DNA of 64,000 nt from Flavivirga rizhaonensis. GTDB taxonomy: Bacteria > Bacteroidota > Bacteroidia > Flavobacteriales > Flavobacteriaceae. Positions within the stretch are counted from its first letter, which is position 1, and the number at the start of each line of letters is the position of its first letter. The DNA lies in NCBI RefSeq assembly GCF_004791695.1, contig NZ_SRSO01000013.1, positions 62,001 to 126,000 on the forward strand. Reading direction: 5' to 3'. The position numbers were made by a program, and so were the translations under genes. Below, piece by piece: positions 18,019-27,863 of this stretch. A model generated the notes under the pieces. It was not told the origin of the DNA, did not search any database, and worked only from the letters and a program-made list of their open reading frames with translations.

Positions 18019-18996
18019 ATGAAGACTATTCAATTTAGAGAGGCTATTTGCGAAGCCATGAGCGAAGAAATGCGCAGAGATGAAAGCATTTATTTAATGG
18101 GTGAAGAAGTAGCGGAATATAATGGTGCTTATAAAGCGTCGAAAGGTATGTTGGATGAATTTGGAGCCAAGCGTGTTATTGATACACCTATTGCAGAACT
18201 TGGTTTTGCCGGGATTGCTATTGGTTCTACTATGACAGGTAACAGGCCTATTGTTGAGTATATGACGTTTAACTTCTCTTTAGTTGGAATTGATCAAATT
18301 ATAAACAATGCAGCAAAAATTAGACAGATGTCTGGCGGCCAATTTAAATGTCCAATAGTGTTTCGTGGTCCTACTGCTTCTGCAGGTCAATTAGGAGCAA
18401 CACACTCGCAAGCATTTGAAAATTGGTTTGCTAACACACCAGGTTTAAAAGTAGTAGTGCCATCAAATCCTTATGATGCCAAAGGGTTGTTAAAAGCTGC
18501 GATTCGTGATGATGATCCGGTTATTTTTATGGAAAGCGAACAAATGTATGGTGATAAAGGTGAAGTACCAGAAGGCGAATACATATTACCTTTAGGTGTT
18601 GCAGAAATTAAGCGAGAAGGAACCGATGTAACGATTGTATCTTTTGGTAAGATTATTAAAGAAGCTTATAAAGCAGCCGATGAATTAGCTAAAGAAAATA
18701 TTTCTTGTGAAATTATAGATTTGCGTACTGTTCGTCCTATGGATAGAAAAGCAATCGTAGAATCGGTTAAGAAAACCAACAGATTGGTCGTTTTAGAAGA
18801 AGCATGGCCTTTTGGAAATGTAGCTACCGAAATTACATATTTAGTACAAAGTGAAGCGTTTGATTATTTAGATGCGCCTATTGTAAAAATTAATACAGCA
18901 GACACACCTGCACCATATTCACCAGTTTTATTAGCAGAATGGCTACCAAATAGCGATGATGTTATTAAAGCAGTAAAAAAGGTATTATACAAATAA
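18019..18996 (+). CDS. pdhB: Pyruvate dehydrogenase E1 component, beta subunit
   Basis: A 325-residue transketolase-fold subunit. The order of motifs is typical: MKTIQFREAICEAMSEEM, GEEVAEYNGAYKASKGM, the catalytic-glutamate region DTPIAELGFAGIAIG, MTFNFS, RGPTASAGQLGATHSQ, and the C-terminal VVLEEAWPFGNVATEI. With an alpha subunit encoded elsewhere it decarboxylates pyruvate using thiamine diphosphate. It is the first gene of its own unit and ends at a strong hairpin terminator, so it appears monocistronic. Confidence 0.93.
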   Translation: MKTIQFREAICEAMSEEMRRDESIYLMGEEVAEYNGAYKASKGMLDEFGAKRVIDTPIAELGFAGIAIGSTMTGNRPIVEYMTFNFSLVGIDQIINNAAKIRQMSGGQFKCPIVFRGPTASAGQLGATHSQAFENWFANTPGLKVVVPSNPYDAKGLLKAAIRDDDPVIFMESEQMYGDKGEVPEGEYILPLGVAEIKREGTDVTIVSFGKIIKEAYKAADELAKENISCEIIDLRTVRPMDRKAIVESVKKTNRLVVLEEAWPFGNVATEITYLVQSEAFDYLDAPIVKINTADTPAPYSPVLLAEWLPNSDDVIKAVKKVLYK

Positions 18997-19018
18997 ATTA
19001 ATATTTTTTACGTTATAG

Positions 19019-19056
19019 AAACTTCATTAGCACGATTGTTGATGAAGTTTTTTTGC
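19019..19056 (+). terminator. Rho-independent terminator of pdhB
   Basis: AAACTTCAT (19019-19027) and ATGAAGTTT (19042-19050) form a 9-bp stem with a 14-base loop, followed directly by a T run. It ends just before the DUF5686 gene. Confidence 0.75.
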
Positions 19057-19070
19057 TTTTGTTTCGTATT

Positions 19071-21575
19071 ATGAGAATAAGACTACTTATTGCATTTTTT
19101 TTCTTTGGAATTATTTCCACTATAGCCCAAACCAAAGTAAGTGGCTATGTGTTTGATGAGTTTAATGAACCTGTATCGTTTGCAAATGTTATTTTTAAAG
19201 GATCTACCATAGGAACCATAACAGATGAGAACGGGAGGTTCTATTTAGAATCTGATGAAACCTGGAAAGCGCTCACCGTGTCTTTTATTGGGTATGAAAC
19301 ATTAAATGTGCCTTTAGAAAAAAAAGTAAATTATAATTTAAAGTTTACGCTTAAAGAAGAACTGGGAGAATTAGATCAAGTTGTTATAACTACTGGAAAG
19401 CAATCTAAAAAGAATAATCCTGCCATAGATTTACTAAGAAAAATCTGGGAACATAAACGTAAAAATGGTTTAAACCTATATAAGCAGTACGAGTATGATA
19501 AATACGAAAAAGTAGAATTCGATATTAATACCATAGATAGTGCACTTATAAAGAGTAAGCTTTTTAGGGGTATGGAGTTTGTTTTTAACGAAGTAGATAC
19601 GTCGCGAGTTACTGGTAAAACATATTTACCAATGTTTATAAACGAAGCCGTTTCAAGAGTTTATGGAGATAACATTATTAATAAGGAAAAAGAAGTTTTA
19701 AAAGGAAATAAAAACTCTGGATTTAGCGACAATCAGATGGTGATTGATTTTGTTAATGATTTGTATTCCGATTATAATGTATACGATAATTATTTGAAGT
19801 TTTTTGATAAGAGTTTTGTTAGCCCTTTGTCTAAAACAGGAATTAGTACTTATAATTATGTGTTGTCCGACAGTACATTTATAGATAATAAATGGTGTTA
19901 CAATATTATTTATTATCCAAGACGAAAAAACGAGCTCACTTTTAAAGGTGATTTTTGGGTCGCAGATACTACATATGCTATTAAAGAAATTAATTTACAA
20001 GCCTCAAAAAGTGCCAATATTAACTGGGTAAAAGAGATTTATATAGAGCAAGAGTTTGAAGTGTTAAACGATTCGTTATTTCTTGTAAAACGTGATTATA
20101 TGATGTCTGATTTTGCTTTTAATAAAAAAGAAAAATCACGTGGTGTTTATGGTAAGCGTACAACCTTATATGATAATTATACGTTTGATAAAGATTTGGA
20201 TGATAAATTCTATGACCAAGAAGTTTATAATTATGATAAAGATGTTTATCATAGAGGGGATGCGTTTTGGAAAGAGAATCGAATGGAGGCTTTAAACAAA
20301 GATGAACAAGGTGTTTACAAAATGCTTGACACATTAAAAACAGTCAAGAAATTCAAGCAACTATATAATTTAGGGAGTATTTTAGCATCAGGTTATATAG
20401 AGTTTAATACCTTACCATTAGATTACGGACCTATTTTTTCAACCTTTGGGTTTAATGAAGTGGAAGGATTACGTTTGCGAGCAGGTGGACGTACTTATTT
20501 TGGGAGAAATGATCTTTGGAGATTAGAAGGATTCGTTGCTTATGGTTTTGAGGATAATAAATTTAAATACGGTATTTCCGGAAAGTGGCTGTTAGATAAA
20601 AAGAGTAGACTTATTATTTCTGGAGGAAACCGTCGTGATGTTGAACAAATAGGGGCGAGTTTAACAACTTCTACAGATGTTTTAGGAAGAAGTTTAGCAT
20701 CCTCGTCTGTTGTTGGAACAGGTGCCAATGATAAATTAACTTCTATAAATTTAACCAGTTTAGCTATTGAGGCTGAACCATGGCGTAATGTTATTTTTAG
20801 GTTGGGGGGAAACTACAGGACTTTAGAATCTGCTTCACCTACTTTTAGTTTGGATTATAATACACCAACAGGTATAGAATCAGAAATCAAGCAGTTTGAA
20901 ACCTCATTATCTATGTCCTTCTTTCCAAAACGAAAAATGACAGGTTTTGGTGTTGAACGTCGTGTTGCTAATGATGATTTTGCACGCATATTTGCGCAAG
21001 TAACGCGAGGTGATAAGCGTGTATTCGATAGTGATTTCGATTATACAAAAGTACAGTTCTCTTATATACAGCCATGGCAAATAGGTGGTTTTGGTCGGTT
21101 AACCACAACGGTTGAAGTTGGGAAAACCTTTGGAGAAGTACCTCTAGGATTGTTAAGTGTTATACCTGGAAATCAATCTTATTTCTCTATCTATAATACT
21201 TTTTCTCAGTTGGACTTCTACGAATTTGTGTCTGATACCTATGCATCTTTACATTTAGAACATAATTTTAACGGACGTATATTTTCAAGAATTCCACTTT
21301 TAAGGAAACTTAATCTCCGTGAAATTATTAGTGTTCGTAGTGTGTGGGGAGAGATCTCTGATGAAAATATTTTGTTAAATACAACAGGCAATCCCAATGA
21401 GGTTCCTTTAGCCGCTCCGTCTGATAAAATGTATTACGAATACAGTTTGGGTGTCGGTAATATTTTTAAAGTATTCAGAATAGATTTTAATTTCAGAGGG
21501 AATTATTTAGATGAAGTTGACTACCCGGATGCTAGAAAATTTGGTGTTACAGGTACTTTTGGATTTCACTTTTAA
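19071..21575 (+). CDS. DUF5686 outer-membrane protein with carboxypeptidase-like regulatory domain
   Basis: An 834-residue exported protein. It has a signal peptide (MRIRLLIAFFFFGIISTIAQ), then a carboxypeptidase D-regulatory-like beta-sandwich (VSGYVFDEFNEPVSFANVIFKGSTIG ... FIGYETLNV) over about residues 20-100. The rest matches the DUF5686 pattern with a beta-rich C-terminus ending in FGVTGTFGFHF, an aromatic end typical of barrels. The ATG at 19071 is preferred over 19053 because it starts the signal peptide. The family is common beside TonB systems but has no agreed function. Confidence 0.85.
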   Translation: MRIRLLIAFFFFGIISTIAQTKVSGYVFDEFNEPVSFANVIFKGSTIGTITDENGRFYLESDETWKALTVSFIGYETLNVPLEKKVNYNLKFTLKEELGELDQVVITTGKQSKKNNPAIDLLRKIWEHKRKNGLNLYKQYEYDKYEKVEFDINTIDSALIKSKLFRGMEFVFNEVDTSRVTGKTYLPMFINEAVSRVYGDNIINKEKEVLKGNKNSGFSDNQMVIDFVNDLYSDYNVYDNYLKFFDKSFVSPLSKTGISTYNYVLSDSTFIDNKWCYNIIYYPRRKNELTFKGDFWVADTTYAIKEINLQASKSANINWVKEIYIEQEFEVLNDSLFLVKRDYMMSDFAFNKKEKSRGVYGKRTTLYDNYTFDKDLDDKFYDQEVYNYDKDVYHRGDAFWKENRMEALNKDEQGVYKMLDTLKTVKKFKQLYNLGSILASGYIEFNTLPLDYGPIFSTFGFNEVEGLRLRAGGRTYFGRNDLWRLEGFVAYGFEDNKFKYGISGKWLLDKKSRLIISGGNRRDVEQIGASLTTSTDVLGRSLASSSVVGTGANDKLTSINLTSLAIEAEPWRNVIFRLGGNYRTLESASPTFSLDYNTPTGIESEIKQFETSLSMSFFPKRKMTGFGVERRVANDDFARIFAQVTRGDKRVFDSDFDYTKVQFSYIQPWQIGGFGRLTTTVEVGKTFGEVPLGLLSVIPGNQSYFSIYNTFSQLDFYEFVSDTYASLHLEHNFNGRIFSRIPLLRKLNLREIISVRSVWGEISDENILLNTTGNPNEVPLAAPSDKMYYEYSLGVGNIFKVFRIDFNFRGNYLDEVDYPDARKFGVTGTFGFHF

Positions 21576-21694
21576 GATATATTTATATTTATTGCTTTTT
21601 TGTTACAACCTACTTTATATAGCTTAAGTTGACTTTTATCAATAAAGTTATAGGTTTATATATAATAATAAAGAATAGAAAGATCGGATTAAGG

Positions 21695-22489
21695 TTATTT
21701 TGTACAGTGGATAACTTCCGTCTTATTTTTAAATTCTTGGAAGTCTATTAGGTTTAAGTATTCTTTTCTGTTATTATTCAATTCACTATAGTCATAAAAC
21801 TCACCTATTTTGTCAATACTCTCACCTATTGCATGGGTTTTTGATAAAATTCCAACTCCCCAATCTGAATCAATACAGCATGATTTTACAAGATTATTAC
21901 ATCGCCATTTTAGAAATGATTTCCACGTGGTTCCATTCCAATTGTGACGCGCAGGTGTATACCTATAATTGTGCTCAATTCTGGCATGCCATTCTGTTGG
22001 CGGATTGCAGTCATGAATCACAATATAGCCATCTTCTTTGATATACTTCAATGAGTTTTCAATATCCTTATTAACTTGTTCTGCAAGATGAAGACCATCA
22101 ATAAAAATGACATCAAACTTAATGTCTTTAGACAGGGCTTTTCCATTTTTAAGCTGTTCAAAAAACGCATCGCTGGTTAGGGCAAAGTCAACGGGGTTTT
22201 CTTCAAATTCTATTCCAGGGTCTACAGAATATTTTTTATCGGCATTGATGAGATTAAAATTTTCATCTGGGTCACGAACACCAATTTCCAGATAAGTAGT
22301 TTTTGTCTCAAAAAGAGATAAAATATAGTTAATTATCTCAGTTCTTGAAGGTGTCTTCTTTTTTTCTAATTCTCCTTTTTTATGTTCATTAATGTAAAAT
22401 TTATCATTTAGATGCGCCTTGCCTAAAAAATAATATTGAATAGGTTTAATTTTTAGTAATTTAAATTTAAGTGTATTTACTATTCCCAT
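21695..22489 (-). CDS. Class I SAM-dependent methyltransferase
   Basis: A 264-residue cytoplasmic protein. Residues about 65-190 look like a Methyltransf_24-type Rossmann fold: TTYLEIGVRDPDENF is the SAM-binding motif I region, DVIFIDGLHLAEQVNKDIENSL carries the acidic motif, and DGYIVIHDCNPP is motif III-like. The C-terminal part is charged and lacks a recognised partner domain. It stands alone with long AT-rich flanks and no cell-envelope operon nearby, so the substrate is unknown; sugar or small-molecule methylation is usual for this group. Confidence 0.75.
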   Translation of the reverse strand: MGIVNTLKFKLLKIKPIQYYFLGKAHLNDKFYINEHKKGELEKKKTPSRTEIINYILSLFETKTTYLEIGVRDPDENFNLINADKKYSVDPGIEFEENPVDFALTSDAFFEQLKNGKALSKDIKFDVIFIDGLHLAEQVNKDIENSLKYIKEDGYIVIHDCNPPTEWHARIEHNYRYTPARHNWNGTTWKSFLKWRCNNLVKSCCIDSDWGVGILSKTHAIGESIDKIGEFYDYSELNNNRKEYLNLIDFQEFKNKTEVIHCTK

Positions 22490-22957
22490 TTTTTAAATTT
22501 AATTTTTACGATGATATGTTCGTAAATATTAAGCTGCAATTTTTACGGGAAGATTTTTCAAAGGAAAATCAGGCGTAACAAAAGAGCATTAATTCTTAAT
22601 TAAGCATCCAATTTAGTAAATACAAATCAAAAAAAGACTCTTTCAGGAAAACTTGTTCTGGTTTTGTAGTTTGACTTGAAAACGTAAATGAATTTACTTT
22701 CTTAGGTCTCTAAGATAAAGGGGACACGAGTTTCATTTTTGTTAAAATAAATAGCAGTTCTCTGATTGAACAAATGCTAAAAGAATTATTTTGATTTTTA
22801 TTATTATTTATTTTTACAATTTGTATTTTCCTTTTCGATTCGGCTTGGTAGTAATATCAATAGTTTGTGTTATTTTTACATGGTCGTTACGGTAAACGTA
22901 AGAACTCGTTTTAGTTTAATTTAAAAGACCCCTAGTTTTAAGGGTATAAGAAACACT
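22490..22957. other. Divergent intergenic region before dnaG
   Basis: No credible coding sequence, repeat or structured RNA was seen in these 468 AT-rich bases. Promoters for the methyltransferase and dnaG must lie here, but no exact TAnnTTTG box was recognised. Confidence 0.5.
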
Positions 22958-24916
22958 TTGATATCAGCAACAACTATAGATCAAGTATTTGAAGCTTCTC
23001 GTGTAGAGGAAGTTATTGGCGATTTTGTAAATCTTAAAAAGGCTGGAACTAATTTTAAGGGTTTAAGCCCTTTTAGTGATGAACGTTCACCAAGCTTTAT
23101 GGTGTCGCCTGTAAAACAAATTTGGAAAGATTTTTCGACAGGAAAAGGAGGGACTGCCGTGTCATTTTTAATGGAACACGAACATTTTACCTATCCAGAA
23201 GCCATAAAATACCTCGCTAAGAAATATAATATTGAAATAGAGGAAACCGAGCAATCTAACGAGCAAAAAGAACAAGCAAACGAACGCGAAAGTTTGTATT
23301 TAGTGAGTGAGTTTGCAAATACATATTTTCAAAAAATACTTCATAAAACAGATCAAGGAAAATCAATAGGATTAAGCTATTTTAAAGAGCGTGGATTTAC
23401 TCAAGAAACCATAGAAAAATTTGATCTAGGGTATTCGCTTAACGAGTGGCAAGCCTTTACAGATGAGGCTTTAAAGCAAGGCTACAATATTGACTATTTA
23501 GAAAAAACAGGGCTTACCATTGTAAAGGAGGCTAAACGTTTTGATAGGTTTAAAGGACGTGTTATGTTTCCTATTAAAAGTATGAGTGGTCGTGTTTTGG
23601 GATTTGGTGGTCGTATACTAACGAATGATAAGAAAGCTGCAAAATATTTAAACTCTCCCGAAAGTGATATTTACCATAAAAGTAATGTGCTATATGGTAT
23701 TTATCATGCCAAACAAGGTATTGCTAAAGAAGATAACTGTTATTTAGTTGAAGGGTATACAGATGTTATTCAATTTCATCAAACGGGCGTGAAAAATGTT
23801 GTGTCTTCGTCAGGAACAGCATTAACATCTGAGCAAATACGACTTATAAATAGACTAACAAAAAATATCACAGTACTTTTTGATGGAGATGCAGCAGGTA
23901 TGCGTGCTTCACTGAGAGGTATAGATCTTATTTTAGAGCAAGGTATGAATGTAAAAGTTTGTACTTTTCCTGAAGGTGAAGACCCAGACAGTTTTGCAAA
24001 ACAAAATACACTGGAAGAACTTACTTCGTATTTAGATGAGAACTCCAAAGACTTTATTCAATTTAAAGCATCTGTTTTATTTGAAGAGTCGAAAAATGAT
24101 CCTATTAAAAAAGCTGATACAGTTAGAGATATTGTAAATAGTATTTCTAAAATACCGGATCAAATAAAAAAGGAAATTTATATTCAGGAGTGTGCCAGAA
24201 TAATGGATATTAGTGAAGAAGTTTTGTTTAGTACACTGGCTCAAATTAATAAAAAGGAGTTTCAGGAAGAAAACAAGCAGTTTAAAAAAGATCAAAAAGC
24301 ATTTGAGGTTATCAAACATCAGGCACCTATAAAGAAAGTTGATGTACAGTATGTTTTAGAACGAAAGATTATTGAAGTTCTATTACTCTATGGAAATAAA
24401 GTAGAAGATTTTGAGGATTTAGTTTTAAAAGAAAATGATAAAGGCGAATTGATTTTAGAACCGGTAATTCATCAAGCGAAGGTCTTCGAAAAAATATTTC
24501 TAGACCTTCAAGATGATGAAATGGAATTTTCTAATGCACAATTTAAAAGTCTGTATTACAGTATTATAGATGCACTAAATCGAAATCAGCATTTTGAACT
24601 TAAGTCGTTTATAAATACAGTTGATAACCAGACATCTAATGAAATTACATCTATTTTAATGGAAGATGAGCGTTACACATTAGATGACTGGAAACGCATG
24701 AATATTTTCCCTAAAGAAAAAACGCAAAGTATTGCACAATTAGTTAGCGAAACGATTTTAAGCTTAAGATGCTTTTTAATAGACCAAAAAGTTAAGGACT
24801 TTCAGCAAGAAACATTACAAAGAAAAAACGATGTAAATAGAAATATTCTTGAAGAAGTTAAAGACTATTCTGGCTTAAAAATGCTACTCTCTAGAAAATT
24901 AAGTCGTGTGCTATAA
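22958..24916 (+). CDS. dnaG: DNA primase lacking the usual zinc ligands
   Basis: A 652-residue replicative primase. The N-terminal domain aligns with the CHC2 zinc ribbon, but the four ligands are replaced: GLSPFSDERSPSF has Ser37 and Ser40 in place of Cys and His, and WKDFSTGKGG has Asp58 and Thr61 in place of the two later Cys. The RNA-polymerase domain (FDRFKGRVMFPI, GRVLGFGGRIL) and the TOPRIM domain (LVEGYTDV, VLFDGDAAGMRA, EGEDPDSF) are complete. A C-terminal helicase-binding region of about 200 residues follows. The start is TTG, supported by the family start MIS.TTIDQVFE. Its 3' end overlaps the convergent response-regulator gene by six bases. Confidence 0.93.
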   Translation: MISATTIDQVFEASRVEEVIGDFVNLKKAGTNFKGLSPFSDERSPSFMVSPVKQIWKDFSTGKGGTAVSFLMEHEHFTYPEAIKYLAKKYNIEIEETEQSNEQKEQANERESLYLVSEFANTYFQKILHKTDQGKSIGLSYFKERGFTQETIEKFDLGYSLNEWQAFTDEALKQGYNIDYLEKTGLTIVKEAKRFDRFKGRVMFPIKSMSGRVLGFGGRILTNDKKAAKYLNSPESDIYHKSNVLYGIYHAKQGIAKEDNCYLVEGYTDVIQFHQTGVKNVVSSSGTALTSEQIRLINRLTKNITVLFDGDAAGMRASLRGIDLILEQGMNVKVCTFPEGEDPDSFAKQNTLEELTSYLDENSKDFIQFKASVLFEESKNDPIKKADTVRDIVNSISKIPDQIKKEIYIQECARIMDISEEVLFSTLAQINKKEFQEENKQFKKDQKAFEVIKHQAPIKKVDVQYVLERKIIEVLLLYGNKVEDFEDLVLKENDKGELILEPVIHQAKVFEKIFLDLQDDEMEFSNAQFKSLYYSIIDALNRNQHFELKSFINTVDNQTSNEITSILMEDERYTLDDWKRMNIFPKEKTQSIAQLVSETILSLRCFLIDQKVKDFQQETLQRKNDVNRNILEEVKDYSGLKMLLSRKLSRVL

Positions 24917-25543
24917 TAATTGCTCACTTAGTTTGGCTTGATTAACTAAATCAACTAAGTTAGTAACTTTTAACTTACGCATTAATCTTGCTTTGTAAGT
25001 ACTAACTGTTTTTTCGTTAATGTCCAGCTCTTTAGAAATTTCTTTGTTTTTTCTACCTACAGTTAAAAGTTTTAAAACTTCGGCTTCTCTAGTTGAGAGT
25101 TTTTTGTAAAAAGTACCACTTTTATTAACTCTATTTCCAAATGCTAATTGTTGAGTTAATTCGTTACTTAAATGAATCCCTCCATCATGCACTTTTAATA
25201 TTGCCTCGTTGATACTTATAACATTTACAGATTTATTTAAATATCCAGAAGCGCCAGCTTTGATGGCGTTTATGGCATAAACTTCTTCTGGTTGACCACT
25301 AAAAATTATGGTTTTAATATCCGGATAGTCGTTCTTTAAATAACGTAGAACAGTTAACCCATTTAGCTTAGGGAAATCTGCTTCGGTTAGAATAATGTCT
25401 ACAGGGTTTTTTTTAATGAATTCTAATATGGCCTCGCCATCTTCTACGCTTCCTACAATTTTAATGTTGGGAGATGCAGAAAAAAGAACCTCAAGCCCCT
25501 TTCTTGTGATTGGGTGGTTGTCTGCTATTAATAATTTTATCAT
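24911..25543 (-). CDS. NarL/LuxR-type response regulator with atypical receiver
   Basis: A 210-residue protein with a receiver domain (about 1-120) and a LuxR-type helix-turn-helix (LSTREAEVLKLLTVGRKNKE, KTVSTYKARLMRKLKV). In the receiver the acidic pair is Asp8-Asn9 instead of Asp-Asp. The phospho-acceptor position in VDIILTEADFP is Glu54 instead of Asp, while the Lys of YLNKS is present. This suggests phosphorylation-independent or constitutive activity. No histidine kinase is adjacent. It converges on dnaG and precedes nadE on the opposite side of a 98-base gap. Confidence 0.88.
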   Translation of the reverse strand: MIKLLIADNHPITRKGLEVLFSASPNIKIVGSVEDGEAILEFIKKNPVDIILTEADFPKLNGLTVLRYLKNDYPDIKTIIFSGQPEEVYAINAIKAGASGYLNKSVNVISINEAILKVHDGGIHLSNELTQQLAFGNRVNKSGTFYKKLSTREAEVLKLLTVGRKNKEISKELDINEKTVSTYKARLMRKLKVTNLVDLVNQAKLSEQLL

Positions 25544-25641
25544 AATTAAAGCTTTTATAATATTTAGTTAGAGATTAGTATTATAATTGAGAGAGTAAGC
25601 TTGCCGTAAATGTAGTGATTTTTTGAACAACCTACAAAATC

Positions 25642-26430
25642 CTACATTAAATAGTTGGGAATGTTGCAAATAGGTATAGGAATCATCTTATGTTTATTAG
25701 TAGTGTTATAACGTTTATAAATCTTAAAAACATCTAATTCTCTACCAGAAAAATCATTTGCATTTTTGCCTTCATCATCCATTTTCATTGCCCATTCCAG
25801 CTCTGGGTAAGAAGCTCCTATTTGATCTTCGTCACTTCTAGCATCTCCAAAAAGACCATCACTTGGTGCAGCTTTCATGATAGATTCTGGTACTTGTAAA
25901 TAGTCTCCTATTTTATAAACTTCAGATTTTACTAAATCGGCAATTGGACTTAAATCAACACCGCCATCACCATATTTAGTGTAAAAACCAACGCCAAAAT
26001 CTTCAACTTTATTTCCTGTCCCTGCAACTAGTAGTTTATAAAGCCCTGCGTAATAGTATAGTGTTGTCATTCGTAATCGAGCTCTTGTATTAGCTAAAGC
26101 CATATCTATTGTTGCTTGATCACCATCAAAGAACACTTCAGCTTTAAATGCTTCAAAAACAGGAGTTAAATTGGTACGTGTATCACTTACATTATCAAAT
26201 CGATTTTTTAGTTGTGCTATATGTTCCTGTGCTCTGGTTACATGGCTTTCTGCTTGATGAATAGGCATTTCTATGCATAGTACATTCAAACCCGTTTTTG
26301 CACATAATGTAGAGGTTACTGCAGAATCAATGCCTCCAGAAATACCAATGACAAAACCATTAACACCAGCTTTTGTTGCGTAGTCTTTTAACCAGTTAAC
26401 AATATAGTCTACAACTTTTTCTGTTTGCAT
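25642..26430 (-). CDS. nadE: Ammonia-dependent NAD+ synthetase
   Basis: A 262-residue enzyme that amidates deamido-NAD with ATP and ammonia. It has the PP-loop GFVIGISGGIDSAVTSTLCA, GTGNKVEDFGVGFYTKYGDGGVDLSPIADL, and SDGLFGDARSDEDQIG. There is no nitrilase-type glutaminase domain, so free ammonia is the donor. The ATG at 26430 gives the normal start MQTEKVVDYIVNWL; the frame extends to 26487 without family support. It is divergent from gldB, with promoters in the 92 bases between. Confidence 0.95.
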   Translation of the reverse strand: MQTEKVVDYIVNWLKDYATKAGVNGFVIGISGGIDSAVTSTLCAKTGLNVLCIEMPIHQAESHVTRAQEHIAQLKNRFDNVSDTRTNLTPVFEAFKAEVFFDGDQATIDMALANTRARLRMTTLYYYAGLYKLLVAGTGNKVEDFGVGFYTKYGDGGVDLSPIADLVKSEVYKIGDYLQVPESIMKAAPSDGLFGDARSDEDQIGASYPELEWAMKMDDEGKNANDFSGRELDVFKIYKRYNTTNKHKMIPIPICNIPNYLM

Positions 26431-26457
26431 ATTAAATGAATTTAAATCTAAGAATAG

Positions 26458-26465
26458 TACCTTTG
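26458..26465 (+). promoter_or_regulatory. -7 box upstream of gldB
   Basis: TACCTTTG matches TAnnTTTG and lies 57 bases before the gldB ATG at 26523. It overlaps the nadE leader on the other strand. Confidence 0.45.
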
Positions 26466-26522
26466 CAAACAAAAATAAACGAATCACTCAATTAATAAAA
26501 ATTTATGTCGTGTAAGTTTTAT

Positions 26523-27485
26523 ATGAAGAATTTATTATTGTGTTTAATCACAATAATGGTAGCTATTTCTTGCAAAGATAATGATGCATTAGAAAATGAA
26601 ATAGCTAGTATAAATACAGATGTTGAAGTAGAACGTTTTGATTTATTATTTGCAAACACTACTCAGGAAAGTTTGCCAAAACTAAAGAAGGCATATCCTT
26701 TTATGTTTTCAGAAAAATATAAAGATTCGTTTTGGATTGTTAGAATAAAGGATACATTACAAGTAGCATTATTTAATGCCGTTAAAAAAGAATTTCAAAA
26801 TTTTGAAGAAACGGAGCTAGAAATAGAATCTTTATTTAATCATTTAGAATATTATTTTCCAGAATTTACTCCACCAAGAGTTATTACTACAACAAGTAAT
26901 GTAGATTATAGGAATAGAGTTATAATTACAGATACCATAGCTATATTGGCTTTGGATGCCTATTTAGGAAGTGAACATGAATTTTATAGTAGCATTCCGA
27001 AGTATGTAAGCGAAAATTTAAAGAAGGAGCAAATTGCGGTTGATTTGGCTGAGGAGTATGCAAAAAAATATATCTATCAAGGTGAAAATAAAACCTTACT
27101 GGACGAAATGATATATTTTGGAAAACTGCTTTATTTTAAAGATGCTGTAATTCCCTTTAAAACAGATGCCGAACGTATTGGGTATTCTGAAGAACAGCTA
27201 GATTGGGCTATTGCTAACGAGAGTTATATTTGGCGCTACTTTGTAGAACGTGAGTTGTTATTTAGTACAGATTCTAAACTACTAGGTAGATTTATAAACC
27301 CTGCACCGTTTTCTAAATTTTATTTAAAAGAAATTGATACAGATTCACCAGGTCGCTTAGGTCAATATACAGGTTGGCAAATTGTAAGAGCTTATATGTC
27401 ACAAAATAGATTATCGTTAAAAGATATGCTAATAACTAGCCCTGAAGATATTTTTAATAATTCAAAATTTAAACCACGCAAATAA
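26523..27485 (+). CDS. gldB: Gliding motility lipoprotein GldB
   Basis: A 320-residue lipoprotein needed for gliding in Flavobacterium. A signal peptide ends in the lipobox VAISC, followed by KDNDA. The mature region contains the family blocks VERFDLLFANTTQESLPKLKKAYPFMF, LGSEHEFYSSIPKYVSENLKK and GRLGQYTGWQIVRAYM. The ATG at 26523 begins the signal peptide; an upstream ATG at 26505 adds six residues. It overlaps gldC by one base (TAATG), so the two are translationally coupled. GldB stabilises the T9SS-linked motility machinery; its molecular activity is not known. Confidence 0.93.
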   Translation: MKNLLLCLITIMVAISCKDNDALENEIASINTDVEVERFDLLFANTTQESLPKLKKAYPFMFSEKYKDSFWIVRIKDTLQVALFNAVKKEFQNFEETELEIESLFNHLEYYFPEFTPPRVITTTSNVDYRNRVIITDTIAILALDAYLGSEHEFYSSIPKYVSENLKKEQIAVDLAEEYAKKYIYQGENKTLLDEMIYFGKLLYFKDAVIPFKTDAERIGYSEEQLDWAIANESYIWRYFVERELLFSTDSKLLGRFINPAPFSKFYLKEIDTDSPGRLGQYTGWQIVRAYMSQNRLSLKDMLITSPEDIFNNSKFKPRK

Positions 27486-27820
27486 TGTCTGAAAAAATGA
27501 CTTCAAAAATAGAGTTGAATGTAGAGCTTGATGCTAATAGAATACCAGAGAAATTATATTGGACGGCGCAAGATGGAGGTATAACAAATGAAGAGGCAAA
27601 AGCGATGATGCTTGCCGTTTGGGATTCTAAGGTACAAGAAACTCTTCGTATCGATTTATGGACAAAAGATATGCCTGTAGACGAAATGAAAGTGTTTTTT
27701 CATCAAACATTAGTTGCTATGAGTGATACTTTTAATAGAGCGACTCAAGATGAAAAAATGACTGCAACTATGAAGGATTTTTGCGATTATTTTGCTGAAA
27801 AACTGGAGATTAAAAAGTAA
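27485..27820 (+). CDS. gldC: Gliding motility protein GldC
   Basis: A 111-residue soluble protein. It matches GldC: IELNVELDANRIPEKLYWTAQDGG, then EEAKAMMLAVWDSKVQETLRIDLWTKDMPVDEM. It has no signal peptide. It is coupled to gldB through a TAATG overlap and converges on the esterase gene. In Flavobacterium its loss reduces but does not abolish gliding. Confidence 0.93.
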   Translation: MSEKMTSKIELNVELDANRIPEKLYWTAQDGGITNEEAKAMMLAVWDSKVQETLRIDLWTKDMPVDEMKVFFHQTLVAMSDTFNRATQDEKMTATMKDFCDYFAEKLEIKK

Positions 27821-27863
27821 TCTATAGTTTTCTATCGTTTCTATAAATTTTGTTTGTAAAGAT

